Positions 1 through 7,048 of a DNA stretch of 7,913 bases are shown one piece after another (within the stretch, counting starts at the first letter, position 1; each line of letters begins with the position of its first letter). Below the pieces are notes generated by a model. It saw nothing but the letters and a program-made list of their open reading frames with translations, was not told the origin of the DNA and made no database searches. Both the position numbers and the translations under genes were made by a program. Source of the stretch: an uncultured Chthoniobacterales bacterium (lineage in GTDB: Bacteria; Verrucomicrobiota; Verrucomicrobiia; Chthoniobacterales; CAKUMP01); assembly GCA_934667795.1 (NCBI GenBank), contig CAKUMP010000100.1, positions 1 through 7,913 on the forward strand. Direction: 5' to 3'.

Positions 1-987
1 ATTGAGGCACTGGAGTTTCAGGCAAAACTTTTCTGGCTCGATAACACGCCCCTTCAAGTCAATCAACTTTACACCCTTCGCCTTTGTACCCAGACTGTCG
101 ATGCGCGGGTCACGAAAATCCATAAAGTGTTCGATTCTGCCACCATGGAAATTTCCGAAACCGAACAAACCACACTCGATCGCTACGAAGTGGGTGAGGT
201 GACGATTCGGGCGCGACGTCCAATTGCTTTTGACAATGCCGATGTCATCAACGAGACCAGCCGTTTTGTTCTGATGCAGGATCGAAGAATCGGTGGGGGG
301 GGAGTCATTTTCGATCAGGAATATCAGGATGAATCCCGGAGTGAAGTCAAGAGCGACAATATTACCTGGGTGAAAGGCGACGTCACACGTGAAGTTCGCA
401 CCCGTCATTATGGGCATCAAGGAGCGGTAGTCTGGTTGACCGGACTTTCCGGTTCCGGAAAATCCACGATTGCGATGACGCTTGAGCGCAGTCTGTTCCT
501 GCGTGGAATTGGGGCCTACGTTCTGGATGGGGATAACCTCCGTCATGGGCTTTGTTCCAATCTGGGATTCAGCGCGGAAGACCGCACTGAAAATATCCGT
601 CGTGCGGGCGAAACCGCAGCATTAATGGCAGACGCCGGGCTGGTTGTCATCAGCGCGCTGATTTCTCCTTTTGAAGCAGATCGCCATCGTGTTCGGACCA
701 CCTGTAGTGCTGCGGGGATTCCGTTTATCGAAGTGTTTGTCAATGCGCCACTGGAAGTTTGTGAAACCCGTGATCCCAAAGAGCTCTATAAACGTGCTCG
801 TGCAGGAGAAATCACCGGATTTACCGGAATTGATTCTCCTTACGAAGCGCCTGAAAAACCCGAAATCGAAATCCAGACCGATAAAGTATCGATCGAAGAA
901 TCACTTCGTATTCTTATGGAAGACATCCTGAAGAAAACCGCTCCAGGCTCCTCACAAAACACCATCCCACCCGGCGATGGAATTTAG
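1..987 (+). CDS. cysNC: Bifunctional sulfate adenylyltransferase subunit 1 / adenylylsulfate kinase (CysNC, NodQ-like), 5' part missing
   Basis: The enzyme activates sulfate in the cytoplasm. The CysN GTPase part works with CysD to make adenosine 5'-phosphosulfate (APS), and the CysC part phosphorylates APS to PAPS. The reading frame is open from base 1, so the GTPase domain and start codon lie upstream; the GTG at 127 is internal. Residues about 1-105 of the visible part match the C-terminal beta-barrel of CysN (ARVTKI, GEVTIRARRPIAFD). The APS kinase domain follows: Walker A GLSGSGKS at 442-465, then DGDNLRHGL, RTENIRRAGE, the SALISPF segment and the family signature RARAGEITGFTGIDSPYEAP. 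The kinase domain looks complete and ends about 20 residues before TAG, after a short variable tail. An 8-G run (295-302) lies at the seam between the two halves but the frame is intact. cysD is probably upstream, outside the window. GC is high: 57% and 65% in two 60-base lines counted by hand. Confidence 0.95.
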   Translation: MEALEFQAKLFWLDNTPLQVNQLYTLRLCTQTVDARVTKIHKVFDSATMEISETEQTTLDRYEVGEVTIRARRPIAFDNADVINETSRFVLMQDRRIGGGGVIFDQEYQDESRSEVKSDNITWVKGDVTREVRTRHYGHQGAVVWLTGLSGSGKSTIAMTLERSLFLRGIGAYVLDGDNLRHGLCSNLGFSAEDRTENIRRAGETAALMADAGLVVISALISPFEADRHRVRTTCSAAGIPFIEVFVNAPLEVCETRDPKELYKRARAGEITGFTGIDSPYEAPEKPEIEIQTDKVSIEESLRILMEDILKKTAPGSSQNTIPPGDGI

Positions 988-1008
988 GATTCTTCTCTTC
1001 CCTTAATC

Positions 1009-1060
1009 AAACAGCCTGCTGAAAAAAGAGTTTACCACACGCATTTTTCGCAGGCTGTTT
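1009..1060 (+). terminator. Hairpin after cysNC, probable transcription terminator or small palindromic element
   Basis: A perfect 11-base inverted repeat, AAACAGCCTGC (1009-1019) and GCAGGCTGTTT (1050-1060), is continued after one bulged T by GAAAAA (1021-1026) against TTTTTC (1044-1049), leaving a 17-base loop. It starts 21 bases after the cysNC stop codon. Its position suits a terminator, but the following TTTCCTTTAT is only a weak U-tract, so intrinsic termination is an inference. The arm sequence (CAGCCTGCTGAAAAA) also looks like the ends of some transposon-derived palindromes. Confidence 0.55.
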
Positions 1061-1085
1061 CCTTTATCTGGACATAGGACGTATT

Positions 1086-1114
1086 TTGACACCCCCGCCT
1101 ATCATTCTTATTGT
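1086..1114 (+). promoter_or_regulatory. Possible sigma-70-type promoter for the giant gene
   Basis: A consensus -35 box TTGACA (1086-1091) is followed after 17 bases by TATTGT (1109-1114), a 4/6 match to the -10 consensus. It lies downstream of the cysNC hairpin and would start transcription about 25 bases before the ATG at 1147. A competing weaker pair, TTGTTT (1111-1116) and TATATT (1134-1139), also has 17-base spacing and would place the transcript start at or next to the ATG. The prediction rests only on consensus matching. Confidence 0.4.
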
Positions 1115-1146
1115 TTTTCTGTATAGAGCTTCTTATATTCTAAAGG

Positions 1147-4100
1147 ATGCAAGTTCCTATCCCTGATCCCATTTCGCAAATCCCATCATTATCTGAGATG
1201 CCTCTGGAGCAAATCCGTTTCAGCCGGGAAATTCCACTTGCAGATAAATTAGCGGAAGAACTTTTTTCTCAAACACAAAATTTACCGGAGCTTGCAGAAG
1301 CAGATCGTGTTCGCAGAAGCCTGTTGACTTCTCATGTGCGATTGACAGAGAACATGGCACCTGAAGTGTTTGCTTATGCTAAACGCGCAGCAACTGCCTT
1401 GAGGTTGCAAAGTCCAATAGAAATATATCAGGGAGCAGGAGATGAAAACGCAGCGAACTGGACCTGTGCAGGAGTTGCGTTTATCAGTTTACAGGGAAAA
1501 ATGATTTCCCTGTTGGATGAAGACAGTTTTGTTGCTTTATTCGGGCACGAATTTGGCCATCATCTTGCGCATACGGATAGTTTTTCTGGGACCACTCGTC
1601 AGCATGCGTTCCATGTAGCAACGAGAGCGGCTTACGATAATGGGTTACCCATGCGCATTCGCATTATGGCTTCACGCCTTGCAATGGCGAAGGAATTCAC
1701 GGCAGATCGTTTTTCCGCACTGGCAGCAGGTTCTCTGGATGCAACACTGCGTCTTTTAATGACCATTGTCACCGGTTTACCGTCAGAACGTCTCAAAGCA
1801 GACGGACAATCGTATCTGGAACAAGCGCGTGCGCTATTTGGAACATCCAGTGAAATAGAAACACCCAAAGTAGGCACTCACCCGGAACATCTTTTACGTG
1901 CCTATGCCATATTTCTTTTTTCTGAAAGTGATGTTTTCAAACAACTGACTGGTAATGGTCCAGGGACACGCTCATTGGATACGATTGATGCAGAACTGGA
2001 AAACATCCTAACTGGATCGGACGAACATATTTTCGAAGTGGAACAAGATCATGTGTTACCACTGGAAGTACAGGAATTTGCATTATGTGCCGCAGTGCTT
2101 CTTGCCCATGCGGATGATGAAGTAAATGAAAGTGAACTCACGGTTCTGGAAGAAACATTTTCCACCATCCTGCCTGACTGGAAAGAACTTCTGGATCATG
2201 AAAAAGCATTAATACGCTATGGGGAATTACTTCCATTAATGGTGACTGGCGGAGAAGCTGTTGCCAGCAGTGTATTCAGTGTATTAATTCATGTAATGCT
2301 AGCGGATAAAGAAGTTCACATTCAGGAACTTGAAGCCATATCTGCAGTCGGACGCAGTCTGCTTCAAGAAGATTTTTTCCAGTATTTATTATCAGCTCTC
2401 GCAAGACAGCTTCATATAGAACAACCCATACAGCCAAACAGACGTCCCCTCCCTGCATTACCTCCAGGAGAACATGAAACATTCGCCGCATTAAATGCAC
2501 TTTTTAGCGGCATGTCCCGCCGAGGAGGTGGTTCCGTCGCATTAGCCCGCCTTTTACGCATTCTCGGACAACACACATGGGATCATACCGTTCTGGAAAC
2601 CATTGAGAATGTTGCGAAATCACACCATTTAAACCTGGCATCAAAACCAGTGGCAGATGAAGCCGGAACCATACAATTAAATCAGATCTTACTCTTTCGC
2701 TTATCCGATGCAGAACTCGCCCATCGCGAATCCATCGCTTCCATGGCAGAAAAGGACTCCCTGGCTACTGCACAGACCCGGGACGCTTTATTAGTCGCTT
2801 TAAGGTTACTGCGAGAACGTCTTGTAAGCGGAGATGGACGTAGTCCAAGCATACGGCTTTATCAAACACGGTCGGGACGTCATTTTGATCTCGCCCACTT
2901 GAATAAAGTCATTACCGGACGAGCGGATCGAATTGTAGAACAATTATACGACGCGAATACGATTTCCTTGCTTAGCGGGAGTGAGGCAGGATCAGGAAAA
3001 ACAGCGGCAGATCTTGCGCGTTCAATTCGTATTCTGGATCGAGAGTTCAAGGCCAGAGTAGAAGAAACAGGCGCAACCGATTTGTATGTGGGCTATCCTT
3101 TTTTAACTGGAATCGTGAACGGCTTTTTTGTTCGAGCGCCTTTAATACTTCATCCGTTTTCTCTATCTGGAGACACGCGCGGAGGAAGCACTTATGTTTT
3201 AAAGCGAAGAGATGATGACCCTTCCGTGGTAAACCAGGCGTTAATTCGTCTCCTTTTTGCTAAAAAAGGATACCCTTTCACCGAGACATTAGCCAATGAC
3301 CTGGATAATAAAGCCGCGGAGGGTGGCTCCGCAGTACCGGATTCATTACGCGAAATCGGATTAGTGACGCATCCTCTTACTGGTAGTATTCGTTCTTTTG
3401 AAGAAATAAGTTCTGCAACGGCCCTTTTATTACCTGAAGGGCTTTCCATATCTGAAAATGCAGTCATTGGATTTTTTCCTCAATCCAATTCTGATTTGCT
3501 TCATGATTATGATGAACTGCTGGCGCGTCTGAATCACACGGATCCTGCTATCCTTCAAGAGACGCTTAATGCCGCTTGCGACATATTACCTCCAGCCTAT
3601 CGTCCGACGTTTTCCTTTCCAGAGCTTTCGAAGACACAAGATCAGCCCATCATTTATGCGGATCCCAGTCAACGAAATGCAGTAGTGCAAGCGCGATCCA
3701 ATCGCCTTTTAGTCATGGATGGTCCTCCCGGGACAGGCAAAAGTCAAACGATTGTAAACCTGGTAGCCGACACTCTTGCCCGTGGCGGAAAAGTTGCCGT
3801 CGTTTGTGAAAAACGAGTAGCTCTTGATGTTGTGAAACAACGTCTCGATAGTGCAGGAATCGGCCATCTGGCTGCGTTGGTTCATGATACACAGGAAGAT
3901 CGTAAATCCCTTTATAAACAAATTGCAGATCGTCTGGAACACCCGGAAAGAAGAACCTATGATCTTTCCAACCTGGAAACACGACAAAACGAAATCACCC
4001 AGTTAGAATGTCAACTGAAAGAAAGAAGTCAATGGCTGGCTCTTGCAACACCTGCAGGTTTAAGTGTGGGGCAACTTCATACCATGGCAGCCGGATTAAC

Positions 4101-6975
4101 CATTCCCCCAGTCATAGTTTCAGGATTAGAAAACCTGGATACCCGCGCCTTAAAGTCGTTGAAAAACCTGGTAAAAGAAGTTCACCCTTTCATACATTTA
4201 TTAACAAAAGATTCCCCTTTTCGATCTTCGGAAGAAATTGCGCCAAGAGCATCCCTGGCGCATTTTAACACTGAAAAGCTTCATCAACTTTCTCAACAGC
4301 TACAATCCGTCTGTGATGCGTTGGAGCAATACGCACAGCTTTATGCGGAAACACCTGCAGATCCCTCGGATTTAGAAGCCGTCAGTTCCATTTTAAAAAC
4401 AATAGAAACACAATCCGAAATTTTCACCAACGCACTTTCGAGTGAGCTACCCGAAAAAATGCTTATGGCGTTAGAGGAGCACCCTTCTCTTTCCGAAGAA
4501 ATGGAGTCCTGGTGGGATCAAATGGAATCCAATCGCTCGTTCGCCGAAACAGAAAAAGAACGTCCACAAACAGAAGTTTCACCAGAATTAACCGCAGCAA
4601 TCTCTGCAGCACGCGCACAGGTTTTCTCGTTCCTTCGTTTTTTAAAACCCTCATGGTATAAAGCGTCAGCGATTATTCGTCATTATTTATTAAAGGAATG
4701 TCCAGATCAGGCAGGCATGAAAATCAATCCGGAATTGCTTTCCAAAATCGATAATCGTGCCAAAGCGGCTGTCGCCTGGAATGCGGCAGCCACATTGTAT
4801 CGTACTTTTCACATGTCTTCGTCACTCCCCAGACAGGCAACGGAACTTTACACACAAATTCCCGCCATATTTACTCTCTGGCGAGCTTGTCGTTCTTTGA
4901 TACAGGAAAAAAACGTTTTACAATCATTAGCCTTATGGCCACTAGAAGCATCCTCTTCTCCACACAACTGGAAGAACTGGATCCAACATTGTCAGAAATT
5001 TCTTCACTTATTAAAGGCACAACAAATATATTATGAGGCAACTCAACAAGTATCCCCCTTGTTTCCCCAAATACCCTACCTGCAACAAGATGCCCTTGTT
5101 CTCTTGTGTGAAGCATTTAGCCGTGATTCAAAAAAACTGGTGACCCTGGACAGCATTCTTGAAAAAGCAAAAGACATTCTGCCGGATTTTCAATCCCTGG
5201 CAGAATATTTAAGTGACACCCAACCGACAGCGACCGCCTCTCAATGGATCGATTCGGTCATGCATGGATGGGCAAAGTCGCATCTGGCCGCAATTGAACA
5301 AAGTGCTCCTGGCATTCAAAGTCTCACACAACCACCACCCCTTGGAAGTGCGGAAAATGCTTCCGCAAAACTTCTCGAGTTGCATAAGGCCATCGCCAAT
5401 GAAGAAGCATTACGTTTAGCCGCTTTAAATGATAACAAGGGATTAATGGCAGTTCGTCCAGCGGCACCTCGCGTACGTCGTTCGGAAGAACAAAGCATTC
5501 GGGAAAACTTGATTCGGGAATGCCGTAAACAACGCAATGTGATGCCCATGCGAACCTTAGTCAGAAAACACGCAACTTCTGGCTTGCTGGATGTCATCCC
5601 GATCTGGCTAATGTCTCCGGAAACTACGGCCATTTTATTTCCTCGGGAACCAGTATTCGATTTACTGATTATTGACGAAGCCTCTCAGTGTACGGTTGAA
5701 AATGGCTTGCCTGTCTTGACGCGGGCACATCGGGCAGTGATTGCCGGAGATGACAAACAAATGCCTCCTAGTTCATTTTTCAAATCAGCTACAAGTTTGG
5801 ACAGCATTGGTACAGAGGAAGAAAATGAAGAAACGCCCAGTGATTCTTTCGAAGCAGAATCATTACTGGTATTGGCGAGACAAGGCTCACGGACAACGTC
5901 TTTACGCTGGCATTACCGTTCTTTGTTTGAAGAACTTATCTCTTTTTCAAACCACTCGATGTATGGAGGTTCTCTGTTAACAATCCCGGCAGTAAGCAGT
6001 CGATCCTCACGTCCTGCTTTACAATGGGTGCGTTTACAAAACGGTACATGGGAAAATGGTGCCAATCTTCCAGAAGCCCGTCGTGTGGTGGATTTAATTA
6101 CTGAACTTCTCGCAACCCCGGAATCTCCCAGTATTGGGGTGGTCACGTTTAATCTGACACAACGTCGAGCCATCATGGATGAAATCGATGCCCGATACGA
6201 AAAGGATGCATTGTTCGCACAACTATACGATACTGCAGCCAATGCAGAATCTCTCGACAAACGGCCATTTGTTAAAAATCTCGAATCCGTGCAAGGTGAT
6301 GAACGTGATGTGATCATTTTTTCACTTGGATATGCCGCTATCTCACGCACGCGTCGTGATGGTTCTGAAGAGACGTATGTTCCCGCTCGTTTTGGTCCAC
6401 TTGGGCAAAAAGGAGGAGAGCGCCGTCTGAATGTCGCCGTCTCTCGCGCAAAAAAGAAAATCATCGTGGTGAGTTCTTTTGATCCTTCCATGCTACGTGT
6501 AGCCCGGGCAAAAAATGATGGTCCACGCTTATTTAAAGCTTTCGTGGAATTCGCCTGCCATCTCGGAGAGGGACGAAGAAATCAAGCAGACAACATACTT
6601 TCATTAGTCAATGATACTCAACAAAACTTTAAAAATCTGTCGAGATATTCTCATGAAACAGATGCTCTTTATTTTCCCTTGGCACACCAGATCACGCTCG
6701 AACTGGAAGCTGCTGGAATGAAAGTGGAAACCTTAATTGGTTCTTCCGAATTTCGCTTACCTGTTGCTGTGGTTCACCCCCAAAATCCTCATCAATACGC
6801 TATCGCCATTCTTTGCGATGAAGGCAGCGCCCCATCCAATATATACGAAGACTATGTCCATATCCCCAATATTTTGCATTTCCGTCAATGGAAGCACCTT
6901 CGCGTAAACGCGCATGACTGGCATCGCAATAAACAGGAAATTATTTCCAAAATCAAAATGATGTCACAGGAATAA
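1147..6975 (+). CDS. Giant fusion: M48-like metallopeptidase + TerB-like + DUF4011-like/SF1 helicase + C-terminal nuclease-fold domain with lost catalytic residues
   Basis: This 1942-residue protein has no evident signal peptide or membrane helix, so it is probably cytoplasmic. Residues about 1-260 form an M48-like zinc peptidase: HEFGH at 134-138, third ligand E183 in EFTAD, and a THPEHLLRA motif at 244-252. Residues about 301-410 are TerB-like, with two acidic repeats (ADDEVNESE, 322-330; ADKEVHIQE, 386-394). Residues about 565-680 resemble DUF4011. The SF1 helicase core has DPSQ (839-842), Walker A GPPGTGKS (859-866), DEASQC (1510-1515), GDDKQMPPS (1534-1542), LRWHYRS (1586-1592), VQGDERD (1715-1721) and RRLNVAVSRAK (1759-1769). 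A mainly helical insert fills the space between Walker A and B. Residues about 1838-1935 resemble the Vsr-like nuclease domain but lack its acidic residues. ATG 1147 is the first in-frame start after a TAA at 1141; AAAGG abuts it, too close for a normal ribosome site. M18 is an alternative start. The helicase identity is firm, the peptidase likely, TerB and DUF4011 moderately sure. The substrate and biological role are unknown. Confidence 0.93.
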   Translation: MQVPIPDPISQIPSLSEMPLEQIRFSREIPLADKLAEELFSQTQNLPELAEADRVRRSLLTSHVRLTENMAPEVFAYAKRAATALRLQSPIEIYQGAGDENAANWTCAGVAFISLQGKMISLLDEDSFVALFGHEFGHHLAHTDSFSGTTRQHAFHVATRAAYDNGLPMRIRIMASRLAMAKEFTADRFSALAAGSLDATLRLLMTIVTGLPSERLKADGQSYLEQARALFGTSSEIETPKVGTHPEHLLRAYAIFLFSESDVFKQLTGNGPGTRSLDTIDAELENILTGSDEHIFEVEQDHVLPLEVQEFALCAAVLLAHADDEVNESELTVLEETFSTILPDWKELLDHEKALIRYGELLPLMVTGGEAVASSVFSVLIHVMLADKEVHIQELEAISAVGRSLLQEDFFQYLLSALARQLHIEQPIQPNRRPLPALPPGEHETFAALNALFSGMSRRGGGSVALARLLRILGQHTWDHTVLETIENVAKSHHLNLASKPVADEAGTIQLNQILLFRLSDAELAHRESIASMAEKDSLATAQTRDALLVALRLLRERLVSGDGRSPSIRLYQTRSGRHFDLAHLNKVITGRADRIVEQLYDANTISLLSGSEAGSGKTAADLARSIRILDREFKARVEETGATDLYVGYPFLTGIVNGFFVRAPLILHPFSLSGDTRGGSTYVLKRRDDDPSVVNQALIRLLFAKKGYPFTETLANDLDNKAAEGGSAVPDSLREIGLVTHPLTGSIRSFEEISSATALLLPEGLSISENAVIGFFPQSNSDLLHDYDELLARLNHTDPAILQETLNAACDILPPAYRPTFSFPELSKTQDQPIIYADPSQRNAVVQARSNRLLVMDGPPGTGKSQTIVNLVADTLARGGKVAVVCEKRVALDVVKQRLDSAGIGHLAALVHDTQEDRKSLYKQIADRLEHPERRTYDLSNLETRQNEITQLECQLKERSQWLALATPAGLSVGQLHTMAAGLTIPPVIVSGLENLDTRALKSLKNLVKEVHPFIHLLTKDSPFRSSEEIAPRASLAHFNTEKLHQLSQQLQSVCDALEQYAQLYAETPADPSDLEAVSSILKTIETQSEIFTNALSSELPEKMLMALEEHPSLSEEMESWWDQMESNRSFAETEKERPQTEVSPELTAAISAARAQVFSFLRFLKPSWYKASAIIRHYLLKECPDQAGMKINPELLSKIDNRAKAAVAWNAAATLYRTFHMSSSLPRQATELYTQIPAIFTLWRACRSLIQEKNVLQSLALWPLEASSSPHNWKNWIQHCQKFLHLLKAQQIYYEATQQVSPLFPQIPYLQQDALVLLCEAFSRDSKKLVTLDSILEKAKDILPDFQSLAEYLSDTQPTATASQWIDSVMHGWAKSHLAAIEQSAPGIQSLTQPPPLGSAENASAKLLELHKAIANEEALRLAALNDNKGLMAVRPAAPRVRRSEEQSIRENLIRECRKQRNVMPMRTLVRKHATSGLLDVIPIWLMSPETTAILFPREPVFDLLIIDEASQCTVENGLPVLTRAHRAVIAGDDKQMPPSSFFKSATSLDSIGTEEENEETPSDSFEAESLLVLARQGSRTTSLRWHYRSLFEELISFSNHSMYGGSLLTIPAVSSRSSRPALQWVRLQNGTWENGANLPEARRVVDLITELLATPESPSIGVVTFNLTQRRAIMDEIDARYEKDALFAQLYDTAANAESLDKRPFVKNLESVQGDERDVIIFSLGYAAISRTRRDGSEETYVPARFGPLGQKGGERRLNVAVSRAKKKIIVVSSFDPSMLRVARAKNDGPRLFKAFVEFACHLGEGRRNQADNILSLVNDTQQNFKNLSRYSHETDALYFPLAHQITLELEAAGMKVETLIGSSEFRLPVAVVHPQNPHQYAIAILCDEGSAPSNIYEDYVHIPNILHFRQWKHLRVNAHDWHRNKQEIISKIKMMSQE

Positions 6976-7005
6976 AATACGTAGAAATAGTGCAACGACA
7001 CGTTG

Positions 7006-7023
7006 GCCGACGAGGACGTCGGC
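7006..7023. repeat. GC-rich palindrome between convergent genes, possible dispersed intergenic repeat
   Basis: GCCGAC (7006-7011) and GTCGGC (7018-7023) form a perfect 6-bp stem with a GAGGAC loop in the 73-base gap between two convergent stop codons. The stretch from about 7003 to 7047 is clearly richer in GC than the end of the giant gene and also contains CCGG (7035-7038) repeated at 7044-7047. I recall similar GACGAGGACGTCGGCGC strings as recurrent intergenic sequence in planctomycete genomes; this is memory, not a search. No T-run follows the stem directly on either strand, so a standard intrinsic terminator is not supported, although its position would suit transcription termination for both genes. 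Confidence 0.4.
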
Positions 7024-7048
7024 GCTCCCAGGGACCGGTGCTTCCGGA

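Noticed and set aside
2..202. Short plus-strand frame at the window start
   Set aside because: It overlaps the cysNC coding frame in another phase and has no recognisable product.
127..987. Separate 286-codon gene starting at GTG 127
   Set aside because: The same frame is open to base 1 and the upstream residues match the CysN C-terminal barrel, so the GTG is an internal valine of a cysNC fusion.
1122..1127. TATAGA as the -10 box paired with TTGACA at 1086
   Set aside because: The spacing would be 30 bases, too long for a sigma-70 promoter.
3709..3987. Two overlapping minus-strand frames opposite the Walker A region
   Set aside because: Both are antisense to the conserved P-loop region and show no recognisable domain; neither has a supporting promoter or ribosome site.
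5913..6491. 192-codon open frame on the minus strand
   Set aside because: It lies wholly opposite conserved helicase motifs IV-VI of the giant gene, has serine/arginine-rich low-complexity composition, and matches no family I know. It is an antisense shadow.
1147..6975. Calling this region a defence island
   Set aside because: The neighbours in the window are a sulfate-activation gene and a YihY-family gene. No known defence, toxin-antitoxin, integrase or transposase gene is visible, so a defence role rests only on the protein's domains.
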